From: Paenibacillus lycopersici | Lineage (GTDB): Bacteria > Bacillota > Bacilli > Paenibacillales > Paenibacillaceae | DNA: 62,500 nt | Direction of reading: 5' to 3' | NCBI RefSeq assembly: GCF_010119935.1 | Contig: NZ_CP048209.1 | Span: 6,295,001-6,357,500, forward strand | Shown here: positions 50,730 through 62,500 of the stretch, piece by piece | Layout: every line of letters begins with the position of its first letter | Numbering within the stretch: the stretch's first letter is position 1 | Notes under the pieces: generated by a model | Told to the model about the DNA's origin: nothing | The model's input: only the letters and a program-made list of their open reading frames with translations | Databases searched by the model: none | Position numbers and translations under genes: made by a program

Positions 50730-51482
50730 TTACGCGCTATGCTCGTTATGCGCAGCTTCTTCCTGAAGCTGTTGTTCCAGCCGGCGTTTCCGTTTCTTGC
50801 TTGGGATGCGCCGATCAACGTTTTTTTTTAGGCCGTACAGCGCGTAAAGCACAAGCGGCACGAAAATGATTTTGGACAGTTGATGCGGGAATAGGATCCC
50901 GAGCGCGACCGAGACGACAACGATAATGGGCACGACCCATATCGCGTTCTTCGGAATGCCGAGCTTCTTGAAGTTGGGGTAACGAATCGTGCTGACCATC
51001 AGGAACGAGAGCACGAGCGTGCTCGCCATGAGCACGGAAACGGCGATATCTTTGTGGAACAACGCAAGCGTTGCAAGGACGCCGCCCGCTGCCGGAATCG
51101 GAAGGCCGATGAAATAGCCCGGCATGCTGGAGATAACGTTGAATCGCGCCAAGCGAAGCGCGCCGCAAATCGGGAACAGTGCCGTGATAATCCATGCCGG
51201 CGCCGGGTTCAGCTCTTGGAACGCAACGCTGTACATAATGAAGGCCGGCGCCACGCCGAAGGAGATGACGTCCGACAGGGAATCCAATTCTTTGCCAAAC
51301 TCGCTCTGCGCGTTAAGCGCGCGCGCTACCCGACCGTCCACGCCATCCATCAGCATTGCGATAATGACCATCATCGCAGCCAACTCAGGTCTGGCGTTGT
51401 CAGGGAAAATAAGAATAACGGCAATTATGCCTAAAAACAAATTCGCCACCGTAAAAAGACTCGGTATCGACTTCGTGATCAT
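50730..51482 (-). CDS. pssA: CDP-diacylglycerol--serine O-phosphatidyltransferase
   Basis: This 250-residue membrane enzyme makes phosphatidylserine for phosphatidylethanolamine synthesis. The CDP-alcohol phosphatidyltransferase motif is complete: Asp49-Gly50-x2-Ala53-Arg54-x8-Gly63-x3-Asp67-x3-Asp71. About seven hydrophobic helices and a charged His/Glu-rich C-terminus follow. The ATG at 51482 was chosen because GAGGTGG lies 8 nt upstream. The gene lies between disA and yacL, where B. subtilis has no pssA. Confidence 0.93.
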   Translation of the reverse strand: MITKSIPSLFTVANLFLGIIAVILIFPDNARPELAAMMVIIAMLMDGVDGRVARALNAQSEFGKELDSLSDVISFGVAPAFIMYSVAFQELNPAPAWIITALFPICGALRLARFNVISSMPGYFIGLPIPAAGGVLATLALFHKDIAVSVLMASTLVLSFLMVSTIRYPNFKKLGIPKNAIWVVPIIVVVSVALGILFPHQLSKIIFVPLVLYALYGLKKNVDRRIPSKKRKRRLEQQLQEEAAHNEHSA

Positions 51483-51640
51483 TTGGCTCCACCTCATCTT
51501 TACTATGCCCCAAAACCGCGAACCGCAGTATTGGTGGGCAAACTTGAGAACAATACTTCTTGAAGAAGCTCCTTGTTCGGCAAGGTGTGAAATTGTAAGT
51601 TGTGCCCAGCTCCCGTCTGCATTCCCTCATTGTATGGGAT

Positions 51641-52720
51641 TTAAATTTGTCTGTCAATGAACATCTGCTCTTGAATCCGTTTCAGCCCTTCCTTGATCGT
51701 ACGGGCGCGAACCTCGCCGATACCGTCTACCGCGTCCAGCTCCTCGATCGTGGCCATCAGGACATGCGGCAGCGTGCCGAACCGTTCGACCAGATTATTG
51801 ATGATGCCGGCCGGCAGGCGCGGAATACGGCTTAGCAGGCGATAGCCGCGCGGAGCGACCATCTCTTCGGAAGCGGCGCTTAACCCGCTGTAGCCCAGCA
51901 GCTTAATGATCTGCGGCAAATCGAGCAGCTCTTCGGACGTCAATTTGCGGATATTCGCGCGGATTTCGCGGACGCGCTCCTCGGTCGGTTCCTTCGCGTA
52001 ATCCTTGAGCAGGAACCAGGCCTCCTCTTCTACCCCGCCGACCAGCTCATCCATCTGCATGCTGATCAGACGGCCTTCCGTCCCAAGCTCGTTGACATAG
52101 CGTTTGATTTCCATCTTAACGCGGATGACCATCTCCACGCGCTTGATGACATGCGCCACTTCCTGCAGCGTGACCATCTCCTCGAACTCCAGCGCCGACA
52201 GGTTCGTGAAGGATTGGCCGAGCACCACCTTATATTTCTCCAACGTCTGAATCGCCTGGTTCGCCTTCGTCAGGATAACGCCCATTTCCTTCAGCGCATA
52301 CCGGAACTGGCCTTGATACAGCGTGATAATATTCCTCCGCTGGGAGATGGATACGACCAGCTTGCCCGTCTGCTTGGCCACGCGCTCCGCCGTCCGGTGA
52401 CGGATGCCGGTCTCGCTGGACGAAATGGAGCTGTCCGGGATGAGCTGCGTATTGGCGTACAAGATCCGTTTGCGGTCCTCGCTCAGTATGATCGCGCCGT
52501 CCATCTTGGCAAGCTCATACAAGTAGTTCGGGGAGAAGTCGCAATTGATGGAGAATCCGCCGTCGACGACCTCCATCACTTCGGGGCTGTAGCCGACAAC
52601 GATGAGCGCCCCCGTCTTTGCCCGCAGCACGTTGTCAAGCCCTTCGCGGAATGCCATTCCGGGCGCAACCATCTGGAGAAGCTGATTGATCATTTCTGCC
52701 TGGTTCGTCTCTTTCATCAT
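51641..52720 (-). CDS. disA: DNA integrity scanning protein, diadenylate cyclase DisA
   Basis: The 359-residue octameric enzyme makes c-di-AMP. The DGA (74-76) and RHR (107-109) catalytic motifs are present, followed by the helical linker and the C-terminal RuvA-like HhH domain (LDAVDGIGEVRARTIKEGL) that binds branched DNA. It monitors DNA integrity before sporulation. The ATG at 52720 follows AAGGGGGG; a second ATG (52717) is equally possible. It follows radA by 10 nt, and RadA and DisA interact in Bacillus. Confidence 0.96.
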   Translation of the reverse strand: MMKETNQAEMINQLLQMVAPGMAFREGLDNVLRAKTGALIVVGYSPEVMEVVDGGFSINCDFSPNYLYELAKMDGAIILSEDRKRILYANTQLIPDSSISSSETGIRHRTAERVAKQTGKLVVSISQRRNIITLYQGQFRYALKEMGVILTKANQAIQTLEKYKVVLGQSFTNLSALEFEEMVTLQEVAHVIKRVEMVIRVKMEIKRYVNELGTEGRLISMQMDELVGGVEEEAWFLLKDYAKEPTEERVREIRANIRKLTSEELLDLPQIIKLLGYSGLSAASEEMVAPRGYRLLSRIPRLPAGIINNLVERFGTLPHVLMATIEELDAVDGIGEVRARTIKEGLKRIQEQMFIDRQI

Positions 52721-52730
52721 CTTCCCCCCT

Positions 52731-54101
52731 TTATGCGAATGCCGCGGACAGCGCTTCTGCGACCGTCTCGACGCCGATGATCTCAATCCCCGCGGGCGGG
52801 GTCCAACCTTTTAAACTTTTTTTAGGCATAATGACGCGTTTGAAGCCGAGCTTATGCGCTTCCCTTACCCGTTGCTCCGCGCGTGAAACCGCCCGCACCT
52901 CGCCCGTTAATCCGATTTCGCCGAAGAAGACGTCGAACGGTCTTGTCGGCGCATCCTTGAAGCTGGATGCGATGCTCACCGCCGCCGCCAGATCAACGGC
53001 CGGCTCATCGAGCCTGATGCCTCCCGCCACGTTCAGGTAGGCGTCCTGCGTCTGCAGGAACATGCCCATCCGCTTCTCCAGCACCGCCACGATGAGCGTC
53101 ATCCGGTTATGGTCGATGCCTGTCGCCATCCGCCGCGGCGAAGGAAAATTCGTCGTCGCCACGAGCGCCTGCATTTCGACAAGCACGGGGCGCGTGCCTT
53201 CCATGCTGGCGACGACGGTCGAGCCCGAGACGCCCATCGGCCGTTCCGATAAGAACAGCTCCGACGGGTTGTTCACTTCCCGCAAGCCGTCCTCCACCAT
53301 TTCGAAAATGCCGATTTCGTTCGTGGAGCCGAACCGGTTCTTCACCGCCCGGAGCAGCCGGTATGTATGATGACGCTCGCCTTCGAAGTAGAGCACGCAA
53401 TCCACCATATGTTCCAGCATTCTCGGTCCCGCGATGGCGCCTTCTTTGGTAACATGGCCGACCAGCACCGTCGCGATGCCTTTGATCTTCGCAACCCGCA
53501 TGAAGTGCGCCGTGCACTCCCGAACCTGGGAGACGCTCCCCGGCGCCGATTGCACCTGCGGATCGTACACCGTCTGAATGGAGTCGATGACGAGAAAATC
53601 GGGTTTGACCGATTCGATCGCATCGTTGATCTGCTCCATGTTCGTTTCGCACAATACGTACAGCGTATCCGACAACGCGCCGAGGCGATCGGCGCGCAGC
53701 CGTGTCTGACGGACGGATTCTTCGCCGGAAATATAGAGCACGGTCAGCCGTTTCGAAGCGAGCGCATGCGACGTTTGCAGCAGCAGCGTCGACTTGCCGA
53801 TCCCCGGATCCCCGCCGACCAGAATGAGCGACCCCGGCACGACGCCCCCGCCCAGCACGCGGTTGAGCTCCTTATTGGTTGTCTCGATCCGCTTCTCCTG
53901 ACCACTTTCTATATGTATGATCGGTCGCGGCTTTTCTTTCGTCTGAATGAGCGGCGATCCCATAATGCCTTGCGTTTTGACGACCGTTTCCTTCTCTTCG
54001 ACCATCGTATTCCATTGCCCGCAGCCCGGGCATTTTCCCATCCATTTGGGCGATTCGTTGCCGCACTCCGTGCATGCGAACTTGGTTTTAAGTTTTGCCA
54101 T
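52731..54101 (-). CDS. radA: DNA repair protein RadA (Sms)
   Basis: The 456-residue protein has a C4 zinc finger (Cys10, 13, 24, 27), a RecA-like ATPase with Walker A GDPGIGKST (near 100), the RadA-specific KNRFGSTNEIG motif and a C-terminal Lon-protease-like domain. It is a branch-migration helicase helping homologous recombination. The ATG at 54101 follows AAGGAG. Its upstream 145 nt contain no definite promoter, but a candidate TTTAAT-17-TAAACT lies about 40 nt before the gene. Confidence 0.96.
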   Translation of the reverse strand: MAKLKTKFACTECGNESPKWMGKCPGCGQWNTMVEEKETVVKTQGIMGSPLIQTKEKPRPIIHIESGQEKRIETTNKELNRVLGGGVVPGSLILVGGDPGIGKSTLLLQTSHALASKRLTVLYISGEESVRQTRLRADRLGALSDTLYVLCETNMEQINDAIESVKPDFLVIDSIQTVYDPQVQSAPGSVSQVRECTAHFMRVAKIKGIATVLVGHVTKEGAIAGPRMLEHMVDCVLYFEGERHHTYRLLRAVKNRFGSTNEIGIFEMVEDGLREVNNPSELFLSERPMGVSGSTVVASMEGTRPVLVEMQALVATTNFPSPRRMATGIDHNRMTLIVAVLEKRMGMFLQTQDAYLNVAGGIRLDEPAVDLAAAVSIASSFKDAPTRPFDVFFGEIGLTGEVRAVSRAEQRVREAHKLGFKRVIMPKKSLKGWTPPAGIEIIGVETVAEALSAAFA

Positions 54102-54249
54102 GAGCGGCTCCTTATGCAAAAGACGTATCATTCAAAGTTTACCATTTCTATCGTTGCGATTAAACCTTAAATTCCTTCAAAGAAATGGCTGCCGTCCGCA
54201 TTCCTTACTATGTTGCGCAATTCATCGCCGACTCACTTTCCCATGCACA

Positions 54250-54287
54250 AAAACACCCTCATCCGCTGCAAAAGCAGCGGATGAGGG
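54250..54287 (-). terminator. Strong terminator after clpC
   Basis: A perfect 14-bp stem (CCCTCATCCGCTGC and its complement) around TTTT, followed by TGTTTTTG, 40 nt beyond clpC. It separates the ctsR operon from radA. Confidence 0.93.
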
Positions 54288-54327
54288 AAAGGTTTGCTTG
54301 CTTATAACGCTTGTTTATTAACGCGGC

Positions 54328-56787
54328 TTATTTGGTCGCCGGTTCTTCGGCGGCAGGCGCAGTGTCGACATGCGTGACCGTCAGCTCGCCATCCTTCTCA
54401 TCGATGAGCAGCGTATGGCCTTTGGAGATCTTGCCCATCAGCAAATCCTCGGAGAGACGATCCTCGATATGCTTCTGGATCGCCCTGCGCAGCGGACGCG
54501 CGCCGTACTGCGGGTCGAAGCCTTCTTTGGCCAGGAATGCCTTCGCGGAATCCGTAAGCGTGAAGTCGACCTCTTGCTCGCGCAGCCGTTTGCGAAGCTC
54601 GTCGGACATCAGCGTGACGATTTGCGCGATATGCTCCTGCTCCAGCGAGTGGAACACGATCGTCTCGTCGATCCGGTTCAGGAACTCCGGACGGAAGCTC
54701 TTCTTCAGCTCGGCGAGCACTTTCTCTTTCATGATGTTGAAGTCGCGGCCCGCATCCTGCGCGGCGGTGAAGCCAAGCGAGGAGTTGCGTTTGATTTGAT
54801 CGGCGCCGACGTTCGACGTCATGATGATCAGCGTGTTGCGGAAGTCGACGACGCGGCCCTTGGAGTCCGTCAGACGGCCGTCTTCGAGCACTTGAAGCAG
54901 GATGTTGAACACTTCCGGATGCGCCTTCTCGATTTCGTCGAGCAGGACGACCGAGTAAGGCTTGCGGCGGACCTTCTCCGTCAGCTGGCCGCCTTCTTCA
55001 TAGCCGACATACCCCGGAGGCGCGCCGACGAGTCTGGACGTCGAATGCTTCTCCATGTATTCCGACATGTCGATGCGGATGACCGCGTTCTCGTCCCCGA
55101 ACATCGCTTCCGCGAGCGCGCGGGCCAGCTCGGTTTTACCGACCCCGGTCGGACCGAGGAAGATGAACGAGCCCATCGGGCGCTTCGGATCCTTCAAGCC
55201 TGCGCGCGCTCTGCGGATCGCGCGGGATACCGCTTTGACCGCCTCGCTCTGACCGATAACGCGGTCATGCAGGATGTCTTCCATCTTGAGCAGGCGCTGC
55301 GTTTCTTCCTCGGCCAGCTTGGATACCGGGATGCCGGTCCAGCTTGCGACGACCTGCGCGATATCTTCGGGCGTCACCTCGGAATCGGTGCGGCCTTGCT
55401 TCTCTTTCCATTGGTTCTTCGTCACGTCCAGCTCTTCGCGGATCTTCTGTTCCGTGTCGCGAAGCGCGGCCGCTTTCTCGAACTCCTGGCTTTGAACGGC
55501 GGAGTCTTTCTCCTTGCGGATGTCCTCCAGACGGTTCTCCAGCTGTTTGAGATTAGGCGGTACCGTGTACGATTTCAATCTTACTTTGGAGCTCGCCTCG
55601 TCGATGAGGTCGATCGCTTTGTCCGGGAGGAAGCGGTCCGTAATATAACGGTCCGACAGCTTGACGGCTTGCTCGATGGCTTCGTCGGTGATTTTCACCC
55701 GGTGATGCGCTTCATAGCGGTCGCGAAGGCCATGCAGGATTTGGATCGCTTCTTCCGGCGACGGCTGGTCGACCGTAATCGGCTGGAAGCGGCGCTCCAA
55801 CGCGGCGTCCTTCTCGATATATTTGCGATATTCGTCCAGCGTCGTGGCGCCGATGCACTGCAGCTCTCCGCGGGCAAGCGCCGGCTTGAGAATATTCGAG
55901 GCATCGATCGCGCCTTCCGCGCCGCCTGCGCCGATCAGCGTATGAAGCTCGTCGATGAACAGAACGATGTTGCCGGCTTGGCGAATTTCGTCCATGATCT
56001 TCTTCAGGCGGTCTTCGAATTCGCCGCGGTATTTCGTTCCGGCGACGACGGAGCCCATGTCGAGCGTCATGACGCGCTTGTCGCGCAGCGTCTCCGGAAT
56101 TTCGCCGGCGATGATCTTCTGGGCAAGACCTTCGGCAATGGCCGTCTTCCCGACCCCGGGCTCCCCGATCAGAACCGGATTGTTCTTCGTTCTGCGGCTG
56201 AGCACTTGAATGACGCGCTCGATTTCCTTGCTCCGGCCGATAACCGGATCCAGATTGCCGTCTTTGGCATACGCCGTCAGGTCGCGCGCAAGTCCATCCA
56301 GCGTCGGCGTGCTGACGTTCGCCGGAGCGCCGTGATTGCTGGATACCGCCTCGCTGCTGCCAAGCAGCTGCAGTACTTGCTGGCGTGCCTTGTTCAGGCT
56401 GATGCCGAGATTATTAAGTACGCGTGCCGCAACGCCTTCGCCTTCGCGAATCAGACCGAGCAAAATATGCTCCGTTCCGACGTACGTATGGCCCAGCTTG
56501 CGCGCTTCGTCCATCGACAGCTCGATGACCTTCTTCGCGCGCGGCGTGTACGCGATGTTCGTTGGTTGTTCCTGGCCGCGGCCGATGAGCGACTCGACTT
56601 CGTCCTGAATCTTCTCCAGGCTCAATCCGAGACCGATCAGCGCTTTCGCCGCAATGCCTTCCCCTTCCCGGTTCAGGCCGAGCAAAATATGCTCCGTTCC
56701 GATATTATTATGACCGAGACGTACGGCTTCTTCCTGCGCCAATGCGAGCACCTTCTGTGCCCGTTCGGTAAATCTTCCAAACATCAT
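54328..56787 (-). CDS. clpC: ATP-dependent Clp protease ATPase subunit ClpC
   Basis: The 819-residue HSP100 protein has two N-terminal Clp repeats (about 1-145), AAA1 with GEPGVGKTAIAEG, a middle UVR-containing domain near 420-455, AAA2 with GPTGVGKTELARA, and a C-terminal D2-small domain. It unfolds substrates for ClpP, including McsB-arginylphosphorylated ones. The ATG at 56787 follows GGGGGTG by 7 nt; an upstream GTG (56793) is in the same frame. It overlaps only the SD of mcsB and ends the CtsR regulon operon. Confidence 0.97.
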   Translation of the reverse strand: MMFGRFTERAQKVLALAQEEAVRLGHNNIGTEHILLGLNREGEGIAAKALIGLGLSLEKIQDEVESLIGRGQEQPTNIAYTPRAKKVIELSMDEARKLGHTYVGTEHILLGLIREGEGVAARVLNNLGISLNKARQQVLQLLGSSEAVSSNHGAPANVSTPTLDGLARDLTAYAKDGNLDPVIGRSKEIERVIQVLSRRTKNNPVLIGEPGVGKTAIAEGLAQKIIAGEIPETLRDKRVMTLDMGSVVAGTKYRGEFEDRLKKIMDEIRQAGNIVLFIDELHTLIGAGGAEGAIDASNILKPALARGELQCIGATTLDEYRKYIEKDAALERRFQPITVDQPSPEEAIQILHGLRDRYEAHHRVKITDEAIEQAVKLSDRYITDRFLPDKAIDLIDEASSKVRLKSYTVPPNLKQLENRLEDIRKEKDSAVQSQEFEKAAALRDTEQKIREELDVTKNQWKEKQGRTDSEVTPEDIAQVVASWTGIPVSKLAEEETQRLLKMEDILHDRVIGQSEAVKAVSRAIRRARAGLKDPKRPMGSFIFLGPTGVGKTELARALAEAMFGDENAVIRIDMSEYMEKHSTSRLVGAPPGYVGYEEGGQLTEKVRRKPYSVVLLDEIEKAHPEVFNILLQVLEDGRLTDSKGRVVDFRNTLIIMTSNVGADQIKRNSSLGFTAAQDAGRDFNIMKEKVLAELKKSFRPEFLNRIDETIVFHSLEQEHIAQIVTLMSDELRKRLREQEVDFTLTDSAKAFLAKEGFDPQYGARPLRRAIQKHIEDRLSEDLLMGKISKGHTLLIDEKDGELTVTHVDTAPAAEEPATK

Positions 56788-56789
56788 GT

Positions 56790-57872
56790 TCACACACCCC
56801 CATGATCAGATTCACTGTGCAACTGTTTGCGTATAAGTTCCGCGCGCCGGATATCCCGAAGTTCAGGCGACATTTTCTCATTGAACACCTGCTGCAGGAA
56901 ACCGGGCTGCGTTAATACCATCATTTCGTTCATGATTTGCGGCGTTGCTTCCCGAATCAAGCCAAGGTCGATCCCCAATCGAACATCGGACAGACGCTGC
57001 GCCGCTTCCTTGGAATCCATAATCATGGCATGGGACAGAATGCCGTAAGAACGCTGAATGCGATCCTCGAGCCGGACTCTGGAATCTTCCAAAAGCCGGT
57101 TTCTCGCGGCCCGTTCATGCTCGATGATTTGGCGGGCGACGTTATGCAGATTCTCGATGATTTCCCCTTCGGACTGCCCAAGCGTAATTTGATTCGAGAT
57201 TTGAAACAGGTTGCCGGTCGCTTCGCTGCCTTCCCCGTAGATGCCCCTCACCGCCAACCCGACTTGCGTCACAGCCGATAGTATGCGGTTGATTTGCTGG
57301 GTAAGCACCAGCCCCGGCAGATGCATCATGACCGACGAGCGGATGCCCGTGCCGACATTCGTCGGACAACTGGTCAGATAGCCTCTGCGTTCATCGAACG
57401 CATAATCGGTCGCTTCTTCAAAAATATCGTCAATGCGGCTTGCAAGCCCCCACGCCTCCTTGATCTGGAAGCCAGGATACAGGCATTGGATCCGCAAATG
57501 ATCCTCTTCGTTCACCATGATGCTGACCGCTTCGTTCTCACTCAGCATGACAGCCCCGCTGCGCGACTCATTAGCCAAGTTCGGACTAATCAAATGCTTC
57601 TCGACGAGGACTCGCCGTTCAAGCTCGTTTAAGCCCGATAACTGAATCGTCTCGAACGGACCGTAATCGTTCAGCTTCCCCGATTCGGCGACCGCCGTGA
57701 GCTTCTCCATCACTTCTTGCGCCTGCTGGTTCGTTGCAAGCATCGGAAACGGATGGCCCGTCAAATTGCGGGCGATGCGAATCCGACTGCTGATCACCAC
57801 GTCGGCTTCAGGACCGCTGCCTTTCATCCAGTCGCTCAGCGCTTCTTCAACGTATGGCCGCTTCGACATCAT
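56790..57872 (-). CDS. mcsB: Protein arginine kinase McsB
   Basis: The 360-residue enzyme phosphorylates arginines to tag proteins for ClpCP degradation. It belongs to the phosphagen-kinase fold: VISSRIRIARNL at about 26-37, the catalytic loop TSCPTNVGTGIRSSVMMHLPG with active-site Cys, and an ATP-binding arginine cluster. The start is ATG 57872 (a second ATG follows directly). AGGAAGGTG precedes it. It lies between mcsA and clpC. Confidence 0.97.
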   Translation of the reverse strand: MMSKRPYVEEALSDWMKGSGPEADVVISSRIRIARNLTGHPFPMLATNQQAQEVMEKLTAVAESGKLNDYGPFETIQLSGLNELERRVLVEKHLISPNLANESRSGAVMLSENEAVSIMVNEEDHLRIQCLYPGFQIKEAWGLASRIDDIFEEATDYAFDERRGYLTSCPTNVGTGIRSSVMMHLPGLVLTQQINRILSAVTQVGLAVRGIYGEGSEATGNLFQISNQITLGQSEGEIIENLHNVARQIIEHERAARNRLLEDSRVRLEDRIQRSYGILSHAMIMDSKEAAQRLSDVRLGIDLGLIREATPQIMNEMMVLTQPGFLQQVFNEKMSPELRDIRRAELIRKQLHSESDHGGV

Positions 57873-57883
57873 GAATCACCTTC

Positions 57884-58423
57884 CTAACCATGCCTTTCCT
57901 TGGCGTCCGCGCTATTGCGTTCGAGCTCGCGAATCCGGTCCCTGATCTGGGCCGCATCCTCGAAATCCTCCTGCTCGATCCGCGTTTGCAAATCCCGCCG
58001 CAGCGCTTCGATCTCGCGCCTCGCCTGGATCTGCTCGCCGGCGCGCTTCGGAATTTTACCGACATGCGTCGTATTGCCGTGCACTCTCTTCAGAATGGGA
58101 TCCAGCTTATTGCCGAACTGTACGTAACAGTTGCTGCAGCCGAAGCGGCCCATCTTACTGAATTGCGTATACGTCAGTCCGCAGTTGTCGCAGCGCAGCT
58201 GCTGCTGCGCATTGGCGCCGATACCGTTCATTGCGTTTGCCTGCTCGAAATCGAGCAAGCCCGACAATAAGCTGTGAATGGAAAAGCCGTTCGCCGTTCC
58301 CGGGATACCTTCGCCCCGTTCGCGCGCGCAAGCTTCGCAAATATGAAACTCCGTCTTCTCCCCGTTCACGATCTTCGTAAAATGAAGCGTAGCCGGCTTC
58401 TTCTCGCATTCCTGACAAAGCAT
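57884..58423 (-). CDS. mcsA: McsA, activator of McsB
   Basis: The 179-residue protein has two zinc ribbons: Cys3/6 with Cys29/32, and CDNC with CSNC in the middle. The C-terminal UVR helical motif (about 138-172) contacts ClpC. McsA activates McsB kinase and inhibits CtsR-DNA binding in stress. It follows ctsR by 35 nt. Confidence 0.96.
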   Translation of the reverse strand: MLCQECEKKPATLHFTKIVNGEKTEFHICEACARERGEGIPGTANGFSIHSLLSGLLDFEQANAMNGIGANAQQQLRCDNCGLTYTQFSKMGRFGCSNCYVQFGNKLDPILKRVHGNTTHVGKIPKRAGEQIQARREIEALRRDLQTRIEQEDFEDAAQIRDRIRELERNSADAKERHG

Positions 58424-58458
58424 TCCGCACTATCCCTCCTCTTACAAGGCTGCGCAGC

Positions 58459-58920
58459 CTACTTCATGAGCAGCGTAACGAGCATTGCCCGAAGCAGCCG
58501 AGCGCGAATTTCGTCGCGCAGCGGGAGCTTCACAGCCAAGGAATCGCGGGAAATCGCCGCCCGAAGCAAATTCGCTTCTCTGCGGGAAATGTGCTTCCCT
58601 TCCTCCAGCTGATAAATAACCCCTTCCGCCGTATCCTGGTCTACCTGCTCGCCGATCGTCTGAACGAGATGTTCCTGAAGGACGGACAGCGTAGGCAGCT
58701 CCACGCGTTGAATGCGGATATAACCGCCGCCGCCGCGTTTGCTCTCCACGAAGTAGCCTTTCTCCAGAGTAAAGCGGGTACTGATCACGTAATTGATTTG
58801 GGAAGGAACGCAGGAGAAGCGATCCGCCAAATCATTGCGCTGCAGTTCGACCGCACCGCCGGGGCTTTCCTTTAGCATATGCTTGAGGTACTGCTCGATG
58901 AGATCGGAAATGTTGCGCAT
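58459..58920 (-). CDS. ctsR: Transcriptional repressor CtsR
   Basis: The 153-residue repressor has an N-terminal winged HTH with the glycine-rich wing KRGGGGYIRI (62-71), which senses heat in Bacilli. The HTH includes LADRFSCVPSQINYVISTRF. The C-terminus dimerises. It represses its own operon through the heptad operator at 59107-59123. AGGGAGG precedes the ATG. The wing sequence matches the intrinsic heat-sensor version. Confidence 0.97.
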   Translation of the reverse strand: MRNISDLIEQYLKHMLKESPGGAVELQRNDLADRFSCVPSQINYVISTRFTLEKGYFVESKRGGGGYIRIQRVELPTLSVLQEHLVQTIGEQVDQDTAEGVIYQLEEGKHISRREANLLRAAISRDSLAVKLPLRDEIRARLLRAMLVTLLMK

Positions 58921-59106
58921 TTCGCCAACCTCCCTATATTGCCCAAGCCATTCTTTCGGTCAAAGCAAGCGGCACGCTCCGAATGATAGCGGCGCCAATC
59001 CTCTCTTGCCTGAGAACGCCAGCCTGTTCATAAAGACTACATTGCAGCCAATATAAACCTCGCGTTTCAAGAAATTGAAATCGTCAAAGTTTTTAGTTAA
59101 CTTGAC

Positions 59107-59123
59107 TTTGACTTTCTTTGACC
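59107..59123 (-). promoter_or_regulatory. CtsR operator
   Basis: On the minus strand GGTCAAA-GAA-AGTCAAA, matching the CtsR heptad repeat consensus with one change, sits just downstream of the -10 element, so repression would block initiation. A further GTCAA copy follows at once. Confidence 0.9.
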
Positions 59124-59131
59124 TTAACTCC

Positions 59132-59159
59132 ATTATACGCAATTTCCCAAAAAGGTCAA
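59132..59159 (-). promoter_or_regulatory. Sigma-A-type promoter of the ctsR operon
   Basis: TTGACC (59154-59159) and a perfect TATAAT (59132-59137) are separated by 16 nt. The leader to ctsR is about 205 nt, and another TTTGACG lies within it. Confidence 0.85.
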
Positions 59160-59313
59160 GCGGCTTGCGGCAAACGATTGCTGATCCCCCGATACCTTAC
59201 TAGCTTGGGCGGTTCGTGCCTATTTATACGCGGTCTGCGGCGAATCCACAACATTCCGTTCGGCTTGTGTATATCACTATATGATTAAACGTACGCAAAC
59301 GATTAATAAACAA

Positions 59314-59344
59314 CAAAAAACCGACTGCAATCATGCAGTCGGTT
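59314..59344 (-). terminator. rRNA operon terminator
   Basis: AACCGACTGCA pairs with TGCAGTCGGTT around a short loop and is followed by TTTTTTG on the minus strand, about 7 nt after the 5S gene. Confidence 0.93.
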
Positions 59345-59350
59345 CATCGT

Positions 59351-59467
59351 GCTTGGCAACGTCCTACTCTCCCAGGACCCTGCGGTCCAAGTACCATCGG
59401 CGCTGAAGGGCTTAACGGTCGTGTTCGGGATGGGTACGCGTGGTTCCCCTTCGCCATCGCCACCAAA
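59351..59467 (-). rRNA. rrf: 5S ribosomal RNA
   Basis: The 117-nt sequence starts TTTGGTGGCGATGGCGAAGG and ends GTAGGACGTTGCCAAGC, matching the Firmicute 5S in length and in helix I pairing of the two ends. The conserved CCCGAACACG loop is present. It is separated from 23S by a 107-nt spacer that includes an ACCTT/AAGGT hairpin. Confidence 0.96.
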
Positions 59468-59574
59468 CGGGCGTCTTCCTTGTCGGAATGCGCGATGTAA
59501 CTCAGAGCTTTACACCCTGAAAACTGGATACGAACCTTTGCGAAGGTCTTTCATTAGCTGAAGAGCATGCATGT

Positions 59575-62500
<2,926 letters not shown>

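Noticed and set aside
54370..56805. 811-residue plus-strand open frame opposite clpC
   Set aside because: It lies wholly antisense to clpC, has no recognisable domain, and is out of step with the surrounding operon structure.
59468..59574. tRNA genes in the 23S-5S spacer or after 5S
   Set aside because: No cloverleaf, TTCGA arm or CCA end could be found in the spacer or up to ctsR.

Overview
The window is a chromosomal segment from an endospore-forming Firmicute. The gene order, long ribosomal-protein sequences, GC of roughly 50-55% and strong SD-type ribosome binding sites point to the Paenibacillaceae (Paenibacillus/Cohnella type). Sporulation and germination genes (gerD, kbaA, cwlD, sigH, disA), the McsB/McsA/CtsR/ClpC stress operon and the order from rrn through rpoBC, str, S10, spc and alpha follow the well-known Bacillus subtilis origin-proximal region. 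The genus is an inference; no 16S sequence is present.

Layout, read in the direction of transcription (almost everything is on the minus strand, so right to left). (1) 62500-59351: an essentially full-length 23S rRNA gene whose 5' end coincides with the window edge, then 5S rRNA and a strong terminator. (2) 59160-54250: CtsR-controlled ctsR-mcsA-mcsB-clpC. (3) 54101-50668: radA, disA and pssA. (4) 50600-45625: a lone plus-strand gene for an unrecognised 131-aa protein, then the PIN/TRAM protein yacL, ispD-ispF and gltX. (5) 45950-41701: a cysteine T-box leader, then cysE-cysS-mrnC-rlmB-rae1. (6) 41586-40057: sigH, then rpmG-secE with nusG. (7) 40033-36234: nusG, rplK-rplA, an L10 leader, rplJ-rplL and rsmC. 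(8) 36216-28484: rpoB-rpoC with a long leader. (9) 28425-23534: the str operon, rplGB-rpsL-rpsG-fusA-tuf. (10) 23340-8003: the S10-spc-alpha superoperon, rpsJ to rplQ, including secY, adk, map, a KOW-domain gene and infA. (11) 7882-5961: truA, then an L13 leader with rplM-rpsI. (12) 5935-91: a sulfate-assimilation pair (cysH-sat), cwlD, salA, the plus-strand gerD, and kbaA.

Functionally the window is dominated by the gene-expression machinery: rRNA, over 30 ribosomal proteins, RNA polymerase alpha/beta/beta', elongation and initiation factors, rRNA/tRNA modification and Sec translocation. Cysteine metabolism appears twice: sulfate activation and reduction near the left end, and serine acetyltransferase with cysteinyl-tRNA synthetase under a T-box in the middle. 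Much of the regulation can be read directly: sigma-A-like promoters, an L10 leader, an L13 leader, a T-box, a CtsR operator and many intrinsic terminators.

No dramatic new protein system is visible. The least-explained features are in the RNA-level architecture: a four-hairpin spacer between rplQ and truA where the ECF-transporter genes usually sit, a 48-bp tandem repeat that can fold between rplJ and rplL, a terminator-like hairpin in the S10 leader, a leader of about 300 nt before rpoB, and several perfect palindromes between translation genes.
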